The notes under the pieces: generated by a model | The model's input: only the letters and a program-made list of their open reading frames with translations | Told to the model about the DNA's origin: nothing | Database searches by the model: none | Program-made: the position numbers and the translations under genes | Shown here: positions 24,335-34,430 of the stretch, one piece after another | Layout: each line of letters opens with the position of its first letter | Position numbering within the stretch: position 1 is the first letter of the stretch | Source: Blasia pusilla | Lineage: Eukaryota > Marchantiophyta > Marchantiopsida > Blasiales | DNA length: 64,000 nt | Assembly (NCBI GenBank): GCA_050084515.1 | Contig: CM114271.1 | Location: 15,066,001 to 15,130,000 of the forward strand | Direction: 5' to 3'

Positions 24335-27300
24335 TCAAAGTGGTTTGTTTAAAATACTTCGAACTTCTTTGAGGGACAGAATTGGTTGGTGGATTCCTAC
24401 TCCTACCTCCGACTCTCTTAAAACTACCAGCAACACATAGTACATGTGCTTACAAGGGAAATACCTTTTGCCACTTGTCTCTCTTTGGACAAAGTCATCA
24501 CATGAACATGTGGGGAAGCAACAGATGTGCACCACATACACCCCTGTGACACTTGAATTTACAGTGTTGTTCTTGACCCAATACATCCTTCCTATTCCAT
24601 TGCCATTGTGGACATCTTTCGTGGCGATGATCTCCATTTTTGCCTCCCGAGCTGATGCAATTCGCTTTGCTCTCTCCACCGTTGGCCTGCACATTCTGTT
24701 TCTCTTCACCCCATTTCTAGACTCAAATTGAAATAGTGGATTGAGATCATCCACCTTCTACATGTTGACATCAATCTTGGGTTGAATACGAAATGCGAAG
24801 GTCTCTGTAATGCGAACATGCTCCGAACCTCCCCCGTCTACGAGTGTGAAACCGGCCGGCACTTGTAAGATTGTCCACTTCGTCTTGAGTGCAGTTCGTA
24901 CCTGCGGCGATGGGCCAAATCATGGGGGTATTCCCGGGAGCTCCAATGGCATCCGGATAAGACTTACGGAAAGCGCAAGATTCATTTGGGCAGAAGAAGT
25001 ACTTCAATTGATCCCCGGTCCTCGTGAAACGATCAAAAGTTTTGAGTCCCCAAAACCCAGACAGTGGTCGTCCAGTCCTTGTACAGTTCTTATTTAGGAA
25101 AGTGCCGCATGCTCTCCTTATGCCATCAGATCCTGCCCTGCAGGTGGGGTCCATGTCCTGGGTTGCTCCAAGATATATGCCACCGTTTTAGGTTGCAATC
25201 CACCTCCATTACCGGAATCCCATATTGTTGAACCACCCTAGTGATAGGATGTTGCGAACTTCCAGCAATGGAGGGCTTTTGAAATAAAAAATTCACTGAT
25301 TTTGGAGAAGTTACTCCATCACGGATTTGGGACGGGTCCGGGGTCCGCGAATACCTGGGCGGCGTAATTTCCTCATCCAAATCAATCACCGGATTTGTTC
25401 CTCGATCGCCTCTTCACCGCTCAAGTCAAGATACTTATCTGGTCTCCACGAGTCTCGCTCGAACTGCTCTACCACCATCTGTATGGGACATCTTGAAACC
25501 CGCCCACGAATATCCCCACCAATGTGTACGTCTTGCTCGAGTGGAGTTCCAGCTACGCACCGGTTGAAGGCTTCCCCATACATTTTTTCATCACCAGATC
25601 TCACAGCCGCCCTGACGTAGAGCTCATAGATCGACGGCCCCTTTCCTTTTGTTATGCCTTTTGTGAGGAAGATATGGGATGTCGCAGATCAGTAGCATTG
25701 CTCTTGCCTGGTCTTGTTGGCATGCCTCCACAAGTGAAATTCGTTGGCATGCTTGTGACGACCTCCAGGAGGAATGAACACTTTCTGCTCCACTTGTGTT
25801 GGGGCAGAGGGCATTTTCATGAACGTTCAATCCCTGCAACGACGGAAATGTTAGAAGGGAACGAAAATAACTCAGGAGTCAAAGAAATAAGCGACCTGTC
25901 GGAACCAGATGGGTTGTAGGCCCGAGATATCCCATGAACGACTCTGCGACCCGTCGGGTCCCGACGTGTTGTAACCTTAAATCCACCTACTGCAACCCAT
26001 CGGAACCAAACGGGTTGCAAGGTCAAGGCATCCCATGAACGACTCTGTGACCCGTCGGGTCTCGACGGGTTGCACCAAAAATCTGGATGCAACCCGTCGG
26101 TTTCCGTCGGGTTGCACACTCAGGCAACCCGTCGCATCCGACAGCTTGCTTGGTTTCTTCGGTTTGAAATCCATATAGTTCCCACGCTTCTCACCCTGAG
26201 CTACAACTTTACAAAAAATTCTCAGCGTGAGCTTGACAACACAAAATAGTGAACTCACTTGCCACATGAAGTTTCCCCATTGTCTCATACGTACAGTCCA
26301 CCAACTCAACCGAGAGCACAACTCTTTGTACTTCCCCTCAATCGCATGCTTCCTCCACCACCCATGAAGTTCTTCCTGGCATTCCATGGCCTGCTTCAAG
26401 GTTTTGTTGTCCTTGCAGTGTTGGAGTAGAGTGACATGCTCTGTCCTCTTATTCTCCTTGATGCAAGATTTGGTGTACCGGGTCACAGACTGTTGCCAAT
26501 GGGAAGCATCCGACCTTTCCCTCTCCGGTTGAACCTCTCCACCCCAGAACACTTCCCGGATAGCAATCCACCCAGGTTGTGCATTGTCTGCCATGAACCC
26601 ATAAATTTCCGAAGGAGGTGGTCTTTTTTTTCCTTCACCACCTCCAATAAGAGTAACCAAAGACATCTTCAAAGCGCCAACGTCTTACGCCTTTACTTCA
26701 CAGACAAATATAGTTTTGAGTCCCTTCTCCACATGGTCATAAACATGAGCACCCATCGTCAACCATCCGTTCAAGACTCAGTAGCAAATATCAAAGCTCA
26801 CCCAGCCTCCGTAAAGATCTTCCCCTTCCCTCATTCGATCTATAAGATCGAGGCCACTCGACGGACCTGTGGTTGACATTTTGAAGACATAGGCCCTGGA
26901 TCCCTCGCCTCCTTGGCCCATGAACTGCCATCTCTGAATGAATGGAAATCTCCAGTTGGCATTGATTCTGGCGATGGCATCCATTTCGGCCGTCTTTCCA
27001 TCCAAAACCCGTATTTGACGCAGAAAATTCCGGAAGCATTCAGGATCAGCGAGAAATGCGAGATTTTCCCAGAGTTGTTTCTCCTCAACCGCCGTGATCT
27101 CGCCTTGTCCAGGGATTCCAAGAAATTGTTCACAAATTTGTGATGCGGTTGTGAGCTTGATCACTCCGGGCTTTGAACCCGGAGAGTTTCTGTAGAACTC
27201 GGCTACTTTCTTCGCCACATCCTCCTTGATGTGTCTCTGAATTGCATCGATCACAGGATGAGTGTGGGAGCCAACATGAACAGCCAGCCTTGTGTACTCT

Positions 27301-28178
27301 GACGTGGAGCCCAAGTCGTGGACAATGAAAAATATGTATGCAGGACACGCTCCAACGCAGAAGGGCGATGCCTGACAATGAGGACATCGATGGCCTCCCG
27401 ACGGTATTGTGGCACCCACCTCGTATGGAGTTTCTGCATTCTTGGGGGGGAATTGCAACGTATTGACTCGCCAGTTGCGCTCTAGATACGGGCATGCTGG
27501 ACTTCTACACTCCAAGGCTCCCAGGCATTGGCGGCGGGAGACAATCCAAGGACCATCTGGAATGGAAGCACTGGTCCGTTGAAGCCTGCACCATCGATGA
27601 CAATCAGACTTTCTGTCCATACCCTTCAGGCATCCTCCATCCTTCTTTTGAGCACGAGCAGCAAGTGGAGGCAACTCAAAAATGCAATTACCATCGTACG
27701 TGGGCGGTAGCTCGTCGACAAGAATATGCTTGAACATTTTCAAGGCTAGAGACAAAAGCAAACTATTGCCTGATACTCGCAAGAGAAACGAGTAGGCGGA
27801 CAGAGGGGCCGATTGGTGTCCGACAGATCCACTGAGGTTGATAACATCCGGAATCTCTTTAGGAAGAAGAACATTGTTACGAGCGTGCAAAGTTGGAGTC
27901 GAAGCCGGATCTACCGAGCTAGGAGTTGCAAACGTAGAGCTCGGAGCACTAGGAAATTCTAGACCGTCTACTTGGGAAACAGAAAAATTCAGGGGCAGGG
28001 AGTAAACTCTGTATTGACCATTTGCTAGAGGTAGGAGATTCCATACTTTACGGTCCGAGGTCACTAGCTGGACCGTCTCACCTATTATGTCTTCCGTACC
28101 GTCCACCCTAACATCTCTGGATACAAAGATGGTTCCAATTTGGAGAAGAAATCGAACAGACAGAAAATTTTCATCCAC
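24335..28178 (-). CDS. MULE-like transposase with SWIM zinc finger
   Basis: Exon 1 (28,178-26,802) is open for about 460 codons. It has two Cys-rich stretches (RRQCLGALECRSPACPYLER; HRCPHCQASPFCVGAC) and VHVGSHTHPVIDAI, resembling the N-terminal DNA-binding part of plant Mutator-like transposases. A GTGAGC donor joins in frame to exon 2 (26,666-26,259): GWMSLVTLIGG, IYGFMADNAQPGWIAIREVF (likely second catalytic Asp), DASHWQQSVTRY and a Trp/Lys-rich helix region ending at a GTGAGT donor. Further coding lies within 25,845-24,770 but exon limits are unclear and one frame has a TGA near 25,690. The last exon (24,754-24,335) ends in a SWIM finger, CSCDDFVQRETSGKRYFPCKH, the C-x-C..C-x-H hallmark of MULE/FAR1 proteins. 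Transposase assignment is firm from SWIM plus context; the DDE residues are my inference. The intron at 26,258-25,845 carries six copies of the palindrome. The start is the first ATG after a TATA-like box at 28,343. Confidence 0.6.
24498..24560 (-). other. SWIM zinc finger of the transposase
   Basis: On the minus strand the coding sequence gives TCSCDDF, then FPCKHMYYVLL: Cys-x-Cys, a gap of about 16 residues, Cys-x-His. This spacing is that of the SWIM domain found at the C-terminus of MuDR-type transposases and their FAR1/FHY3 descendants, where it binds DNA or proteins. All four zinc ligands are intact. Confidence 0.7.
25891..26149. repeat. Palindrome array 1, six copies in a transposase intron
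   Basis: Copies at 25,891, 25,946, 25,992, 26,047, 26,089 and 26,124, each 26-27 bp: arm GCAACCCGTCGG, three central bases, arm CCGACGGGTTGC, with mismatches (for example gcgacctg, gcaacccat). They fall just after the GTGAGT donor at 26,258 (minus strand) and before the acceptor near 25,845, so they are intronic. Confidence 0.8.
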
Positions 28179-28342
28179 TGCTATGAAAGACTCACGAGCT
28201 TAGGGTCGAATGATTTTTGATTGAGGAAGGGCCGCCAGATGACTGCCACAAGTGAGCTTAACATAATTATCCATTCCCAGAAATTTCGTACGGGAGGAGG
28301 GTGAGAATGAGAAAGAGAATCAAAATGAGAATGAGAATTTTT

Positions 28343-28350
28343 AATTTATA
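28343..28350 (-). promoter_or_regulatory. TATA box for the transposase gene
   Basis: Reads TATAAATT on the minus strand, 165 bp upstream of the first ATG of the transposase exon at 28,178. Spacing and strand fit a plant core promoter. Confidence 0.45.
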
Positions 28351-28555
28351 GTGAATAGGAAACAGATACTCCTAACAGATTTTTACTGACAAGATGAATT
28401 CGGTGGGTGACATTGTCTGACACAATGGATCCATTCAGAACACATTCACTCGTTGCAATATGTTACCGGATTTGGGAAGCAGAGGGTTGCGCATCACACT
28501 TGGAAACCGTCGGAGTCCTGGTAACTCAAAGATAACCCGAAGCTAACCGAAGCTT

Positions 28556-29031
28556 GCAACCTGTCGGCTTCGGACGGGTTGCACGCTTCTGCCAAACATT
28601 GTCGAAGCGAGCAACCCGTCGCTCTCCGACGAGTTGCTCGGATACCGTTTCTTGCCCGAAGATGCCGGAGGCGTGCAAACCGTCTGTTCCCGACGAGTTC
28701 GCGGGTGCCTCGCTTATTTGCCCAAACACGGCGGAGACGCGCAAAATGTCGGTCTCCGACAGGTTGCGCGGGTACCTCGCGTTCTTTTTCGAAGAAGACA
28801 GAGGCGCTCAACCCGTCGGTCTCCAACGGGTTGCTCGCGCACGTGGCGACGTACCCAGGATGGCGGAGGCGCGCAACATGTCGGTCTCCGACGGGTTACG
28901 CGGGTTCCTCGCGTTCTTTTCCGAAGACGACGGATGCGCTCAACCCGTCGGAGACCGACGGGTTTCTCGCGCACGTGGCGACGTACCCAAGATGGCAGAG
29001 GCGCGCAACCTATCGGACTACGACGGGTTGC
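28556..29031. repeat. Palindrome array 2, eight regularly spaced copies
   Basis: Copies begin at 28,556, 28,611, 28,675, 28,741, 28,809, 28,873, 28,941 and 29,005. After the first step (55 bp) the start-to-start distances are 64-68 bp. Centres vary (CTT, GTCT, GAGA and others) while the arms GCAACCCGTCGG/CCGACGGGTTGC are kept with one to three mismatches. Parts of the spacers are also alike (gcgcacgtggcgacgtaccca occurs twice), so the array grew at least partly by duplication. Confidence 0.85.
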
Positions 29032-29120
29032 CATTTTTCACGTTCGGACTTTCGTAACCTCCGGCACGGCGCGGTCGAAAGTACGACGAGACCCAATGGT
29101 CAGCCCAACGGCTAGAAAAG

Positions 29121-29128
29121 TATAAATA
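29121..29128 (+). promoter_or_regulatory. TATA box for the ParB-methyltransferase-like gene
   Basis: TATAAATA at 29,121, just after the last palindrome of array 2 and 300 bp before the ATG at 29,421. It is a textbook TATA sequence and the only one on this strand between the genes. Confidence 0.6.
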
Positions 29129-29420
29129 GGGCAGAAATCGCTCATTTCCGGTTTCTCATTTCGCGATCTTCATTTCTCACTCTCCCGCGCAACAGCTGAT
29201 CAGATACGAAGGGGCGTTTCACACGGTGACACATTGCGAGTCGATAGGAGGGAACGAGAGCGAGACGGTTCGACCAAACGACAGCGAGACGGTTCGACTG
29301 AGCGATCGCGGGACGATTCGAGCTACCCATCAAGGCGATTCGAGCTCCCCATCTCAACATCAGCAAGGTGACCGATCAAGGGATTCTTCGTGGACATAGG
29401 TGGAGGCATTTCCGGAAAAA

Positions 29421-31886
29421 ATGACGAGGAAAAAATCACAAGCCAACAAGTCTGGGAGCTTCACTCCGAAGTCCATTAGGACTCCTACGTCAGCATCTCC
29501 TGGGCCTCGTTCGGCGAATGAAATTAGGCAGCAGGAAATCAAGGAGCGGGAAAGGGAAGCGAAGATGCACAACCAAGTGCTTCTTGCGAGACGTGTTCAA
29601 GAGGTGCTAGATAAACAGAACGTAGAGGCCGAGACGTCGCAGGCCTTGAAGAAAAGGATCGCCGAAGAAAAGAGAGAAAAGAAGCGTCTGGACGCGTCGG
29701 TGAGGAGGGCAGAATTGGCTAAAGCAAGGAGGGAAAAAGTGATAGCCATTGACGATAGCCTTGCCCATCCAACCGCTAGTGTTGAGATGCGGGAAATGTC
29801 CCCCACGAAGTCCGGGGACACAATCAACATAGTGGAAACGCCAAAAGTTGAAATCGATGACGACGAGGTCATGAGGACCGCCAGCGTGGAGATGGTGGAC
29901 ATGGCCGAAGAAGCCGGAGAGCGGTCATTCTCGACTCCAAGCCCGGCGGAGGACATCGACCTCTATCGGATCGACGAGTTTCCAGTCGATTTGCTAGCTT
30001 CATCTCGGACAAGTTAGTGGTCAAGAAACCGACCCCATTTTCGACCGGGTAAGAGAGGATGGGTTTTTGAATTATGTGAATTGCAATTCATTGGGAATTC
30101 AGTGTAGCTTATTCATCTTGTCCCGGTTCTGACAGGTGGTAAAGCAGATGGCACTCATGGAGGGCCACAACGCCCGAGGATTCCACTCTACCGATTGCGG
30201 ACAATGGAATACGTCCGCAAAATTCAGTCCGACGAGGACATCGGGAAGCTTAAACAATCAGCGGCGACAGCATCCTACGTCGACAACTTTCCTCCCTTCT
30301 ATATTCAGCCTTACGACGAGCATGGAACCCAAGCTTTGGTTACGGAGGAGGACTTGGAAAAGCTCGACACATTCTGGAGGATGCGAGACCAGGATTTTAG
30401 AACGCAAGTTGAGGGCACGGAATTCATCTGGATGAGGAATCTGCATTTCTTCATCTGGGATGGAAATCACAGGTTCATGGCATGGACCAAGTTTGCGGAG
30501 GAGCGGCCCAACTCATTGGAGGCACATTTCTGCGTGAAGGTAGTGGTCCTTCACCCATTCCCTCATCACATGGCGACGGTGGAGATGGCAATGCATGCCA
30601 TGAACACGTGAGTATCTTCTTGCTTTTACACTTACGCAACTCGTCGGACTCCGACGAGTTGCTCGATGGATGAATGGGTTGGGTTTTTTTTTGCCGAAAG
30701 CAACTCGTCGGACTCCGACGAGTTGCTCGACAGCATGTTTTTTCGGATGTTTTTTTAACAATGCAACTCGTCGGACTCCGACGAGTTGTTTGATTGACCA
30801 CATATTTAATTAGTTTTTGGCCCAAAGCAAACCGTCGGAGTCCGACGGGTTGCTCGACTCGCCGCCTTGTCAGGATGGGTTTTGAAGAATGCAACTCGTC
30901 GGACTCCGACGAGTTGTTCGACTGACTACAGCTTTAGAAGGTTTTTTGCCCAAAGCAACCCGTCGGAGTCCGACGGGTTGCATTCGGAAGTTGGTTCCCC
31001 AAATTTCGCGTCAAATTGCAAGTTTACATTCAATTGCGCAACCTGTCGGACTCCGACGGGTTGCTATGTTCACGCTAGTATGTTCAGTTGCACAACGCGT
31101 CGGAGTCCGACAGTTTGAAACTTGGCATTAGCAAATCTGAATGCAATCCGTCGGACTCCGACGGGTTGCTATGTTCACGCTAGTATGTTCAATTGCACAA
31201 CCCGTCGGAGTCCGACGAGTTGAAACTTGGTATTAGCAAATCTGAATGCAATCCGTCAAACTCCGACGGGTTGCATCATTTAGCTCGTTGCTAGAATCTG
31301 ACCTTGAGCTGTGACGACCCGTCAGAGTCCGACGGGTTGCAAGAGAACATGTAATTTCCTGACGGGTTGAGTTTGGATGTGCAGGATTGTATCGGAGGGG
31401 AATGTCACCCACCACTGGATCCACGACTGCGATCGGGTGAGGAAGGTGCTTACGACGCACCCGGGAGAGTTCAGGGGGTTCTTGGGCGATGCCCTTGTCA
31501 ATCAAATGCTTGCAAAGGGTGCCCAGATTAAAAAGAAAACTTGGGCAAATAAGTTTACTTCCCAAGATGCAGCCATAACCATCCTTTGCTGGTCGAAGAT
31601 TCAGGCCGCGAAGAAGAGCGCTGCACTGGAGCTGGAGCCGAGGGAGAAGGTATCTGCGTCTGAGCACGCGAAATTCATCCAAGCTGCAGTATCTGCAGCA
31701 ACGAAATACACAGCGAGCAAGATGCAGCGATACATCAGCATTCTCAACCCCGAACTTGGTCCGGAGTTCTACAAGGAGCTAAAGGCGATTATCAAGCGCC
31801 AGCGGAAAAGGGATGAAGATCCGCATGGTCGGATTGGGGAGAAAGTGTCCTGGATTGCATGCATCGGTTTGCGTTGTCCGGCATAA
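29421..31886 (+). CDS. N-terminal half of element gene 2: coiled coil plus ParB-like domain
   Basis: Exon 1 (29,421-30,012) encodes a basic leader (MTRKKSQANKSGSF), a highly charged helix likely to coil (EIRQQEIKEREREAKMHNQ, then RIAEEKREKKRLDA) and an acidic tail. Exon 2 (30,136-30,607) joins in frame and holds the diagnostic block: IPLYRLRTMEYVRKIQ, then FFIWDGNHRFMAW and VKVVVLHPF. D-G-N-H-R-F-x-A-W followed by a hydrophobic strand is the ParB/sulfiredoxin-fold signature; in phage and bacterial proteins this domain commonly precedes a DNA methyltransferase. Exon 3 (from 31,385) continues as a helical, Lys-rich region (TKYTASKMQRYISILNPELG). Introns are GT..AG; the second (30,608-31,384) is packed with palindromes. 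The ATG at 29,421 is preferred over an upstream in-frame GTG. A frameshift near 31,840 leads to the TAA at 31,884. ParB assignment is moderately sure; its biochemical activity is unknown. Confidence 0.6.
30636..31340. repeat. Palindrome array 3, twelve copies in intron 2 of gene 2
   Basis: Copies at 30,636, 30,700, 30,763, 30,827, 30,891, 30,955, 31,038, 31,092, 31,143, 31,197, 31,248 and 31,313. The first six are spaced 63-64 bp apart and five of the twelve are perfect inverted repeats or nearly so, with centre ACT or AGT. Two arm variants occur, GCAACTCGTCGG and GCAACCCGTCGG, usually with the matching change in the opposite arm. A 105-bp unit holding two palindromes (31,060-31,165) is repeated at 31,165-31,270. 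Confidence 0.9.
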
Positions 31887-34354
31887 GCGAGTTTAGAAGG
31901 ATCCGACTGATGAAAATCAGTCTCGAGGGCACAAAGGCCCAGAAGAGGGCGGCACACCATCCTCCGGGTGTGTCCGATCCAGTGATCTCCCAATAGCTAC
32001 GTGAATGGTCGTTCAGGGACGCGTTGCGGGTTATCGGGAAGTCCGTGGTGGAGGGTCTGCAAGCGGAGCTCAGAAGATTAGAGCCCATCCCGGATGAAGC
32101 AAACCTTGAAAGTTCTGGAGATTTCGAGGTTTGGCTCGACGACATCCGGACAAGCCAACCAAAACCAGGATTCAAGACCATGTTCAAGGTTTGCGTCCTC
32201 CTCGGCAGAGCTTGACGAAGAAGTAGAGGGGAACAAACGGGATCAAGCGAAGAAGAAGCGAGATCTCTGAGGGAGCATGCACGGGCGGATTCGTTCGCTC
32301 GCTAAAAGCTACCCAACGGATGGTCTTCATGTACCTCGCCCGGTGTAAGAATGCAGTACGTGGGGAAAATTACCGGCGACCTTGAAATTGTGGGCTTCGC
32401 GCACGGATGCGAGACATTCTCCATGTACGACATGGAGATGGGGCAAAGACATGTCCGATTGGGAGGTGGAGAATTTCCCCATTTGGCTCGACTTCAACGA
32501 CCTTGAAGACATCACCGATAAGGATTTACGAGTGCTTCATGATGCAAAGTGGCCTCGGGACAAGACGACATCCCCAATTTCGTCGGCCAAGACTTCTTCG
32601 GAGGGAGATGAAGAGCAGCCACGAGACAGTTGAGTTGGCTTCCAAGGTCCGCACGACCAAAGACAAATCCACAAAGATGTCTCAAAGGCAAGGCGAGGGG
32701 AGGGAAAAATTCAGAGGCCGAGTCTTCCCAAAGAGAGGTCAAGATTCAAGGCCGAGGCGGAATCGTCCCGCGGCGGGGAGAGAGGGTCGGACCAGGTCCT
32801 CGCGAAAAAACCCCACGAGTCCGAGGTCATAGAGACCCGACAAGCCGTCCGCAGACTAGGGAGAAGCGGAAGCGAGAGGTGCCCGGGTTGTCCCAAGGAG
32901 AATACAGTCCATCATCCTTGGGAAGACACAGACAAACAAACGACCGGACAAGCGTCCTCCTTCAATTCACTCCTTTACTGGATGAGCTGAAGAGCTTCAG
33001 TTCTCAAGCGTCGACACCAGCCATCGAAAAATTGACAACGCTGGGACGGAAGCTCCAACGAAACGGGCACGCTACGTGGACGGTGAATGGAGTGGTCAAA
33101 GAGATTGCGGTGGATCTCTTGATCGCCGATCTGCCCTCGGGGTTGCAACTTTGGGGCGAGAATCCGTCGGACGAGGTACCTGAGTGGAATGTGCCGCTCT
33201 CTTATGACTAGATTGCGCTTTTGTTCTCCTTTGCAGACGCCTATCTGAGTGACAGGGGCTGCTTCTTGGTGTTGACTGGAGGGAGAGAGGACGAGCTCTT
33301 CAACCTCCAGTGGGTCAAGAGGTTGCTAAAGTGGAGGACGGCGCAATCGTGGATCATCAAAAACGAGTACCCACTCCGATCCACGACGAGTCAGATTCGG
33401 GTAAGGCTCAATTCCTGTACTATAATGAGTATAATGAGTGTCAATCTGGGTTTCTTTTGTCCGTGAGCAACCCGTCGGAAGGTGACGGGTTGCTGGATTA
33501 GAGCAGCCCATGCTCGGATGAGAGCAACCCGTCGGTTTCCGACGGGTTGCATCTTTCCCACATACACAGGGAAAACCGCGGTGTACCTGCAACCCGTCGG
33601 AACCCGACGGGTTGCTCTTGCTTTTGGTTTTTCCCAGTTGCTTTTGGTTTTTGGATGCAACCCGTCTGATAGTGACGGGCTGCTCTCAGCTTTAACATGG
33701 GCTGCTCTAGGCAAAGCAACCCGCCGCCTTCCGACGGGTTGCTCACGGACAAAAAACCCGCGGACTCGACAGTTGATCCAAAGTCGATTATTGAAAATGT
33801 TCTCAAGCCGACTTCTTTAGTTTCGACATTGTTTCCAACGTCTGATTTATTCTGAGATGGACCACTTCCTACGTGTTGCTTCATTCGCCCGAGCACACTT
33901 TCCAGGTGTTCAAGATCTAGGATCCTGTGGATCCATGCTCGATGGGTAGCTTAGATAGTTTGTACAATTCCCGGAATTTACATGCAAGACAAGACCCCAC
34001 CGGGAGGAAGGAAAAGTCGCCGCCCTGATGCAAATGCTCATCGAGCTCTGCTCAAGGCCGGGTGACTTGGTGTTCGACTTAGTGGGACTTTCAGGGGCAA
34101 GTATCAAAGGCGTCTGGCATAGTGGCAGGAACATTCTCTGCCTCGAGGGAAGGCAGGAACTGTTTGACCTTTGCAAGGAGGCAAAGGCAGAATACGAAAG
34201 GCTCGTTGGGGCGTACAACTCTCCACCAAAGCCGAGAGCACCGGTTCCAGAGCCACCCTTGGTAGTGACTCCATCGTCACTTCCAACGATTCCAAAAATC
34301 GGGAGGGCAAGGCCGAAAGTAATTTTGCAAGAGCTCTCGGACAATGACGAGTGA
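31830..34354 (+). pseudogene. C-terminal half of gene 2: basic linker and N4/N6 DNA-methyltransferase-like domain
   Basis: After a frameshift near 31,840 the reading continues (RFALSGISEFRRIRL) through a TAG at about 31,994 to 32,215, then a disturbed region with shifts, then 32,630-33,400. That part has an Arg/Lys/Pro-rich linker, then a helix, VVKEIAVDLLIADLPSG, NVPLSYD, a TAG at 33,209-33,211, and in the same frame FSFADAYLSDRGCFLVLTGG. This is the motif IV region of amino-methyltransferases, where (D/N/S)-P-P-Y/F is expected; here it is DLPS. After an intron (33,401 to about 33,955) come TRPHREEGKVAALMQMLIEL, SRPGDLVFDLVGLSGAS and GRNILCLEG: motif X and the SAM-binding motif I (usually D-x-F-x-G-x-G), here D-L-V-G-L-S-G. 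Order IV then I is the beta class (CcrM-like). Both core motifs are altered, so catalysis is doubtful even in an unbroken copy. The protein ends at the TGA 34,352-34,354 with a Pro-rich tail. Confidence 0.55.
33467..33742. repeat. Palindrome array 4, five copies in the last intron of gene 2
   Basis: Copies at 33,467, 33,524, 33,589, 33,657 and 33,716, again 27 bp with arms GCAACCCGTCGG/CCGACGGGTTGC, spaced 57-68 bp. They begin about 65 bp after the GTAAGG donor at 33,401. Degenerate or half copies continue downstream at about 34,622, 34,697, 35,298 and 35,367. Confidence 0.85.
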
Positions 34355-34430
34355 GTTCAAAGAACTCAACGACCCAGCTTGACTGCAGCGTTTGGAATAG
34401 GGAGTTTTTTTATAATGAGGCAAAAGATTT

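Larger units (their letters stand above)
28179..29420. promoter_or_regulatory. Shared divergent promoter region of the two element genes
   Basis: The 1.24 kb between the two start codons has a TATA box facing each way and palindrome array 2 in the middle. The first 150 bases upstream of the transposase include a run of gagaatgagaa repeats. The 300-bp leader of the plus-strand gene contains a short internal duplication (gagacggttcgac at about 29,260 and 29,290, cgattcgagct at about 29,314 and 29,338). No other gene is credible here; the overlapping open frames at 28,550-29,125 follow from the repeat. Confidence 0.6.

Noticed and set aside
28554-29125. Overlapping long open frames on both strands (up to 178 codons)
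   Set aside because: They arise because the GC-rich 65-bp repeat lacks stops in several frames. The peptides (repeated PTGC, RRVAR words) are translations of the palindrome.
30636-31340. CRISPR-like array (short repeats with similar-length spacers)
   Set aside because: The repeats are palindromic with coordinated arm variants, lie within a spliceosomal intron of a eukaryotic gene, have no cas genes, and two spacers are themselves duplicated. This is an element-internal motif array.
33326-33896. Minus-strand open frames over palindrome array 4
   Set aside because: Opposite to a well-supported gene and built from palindrome translations.
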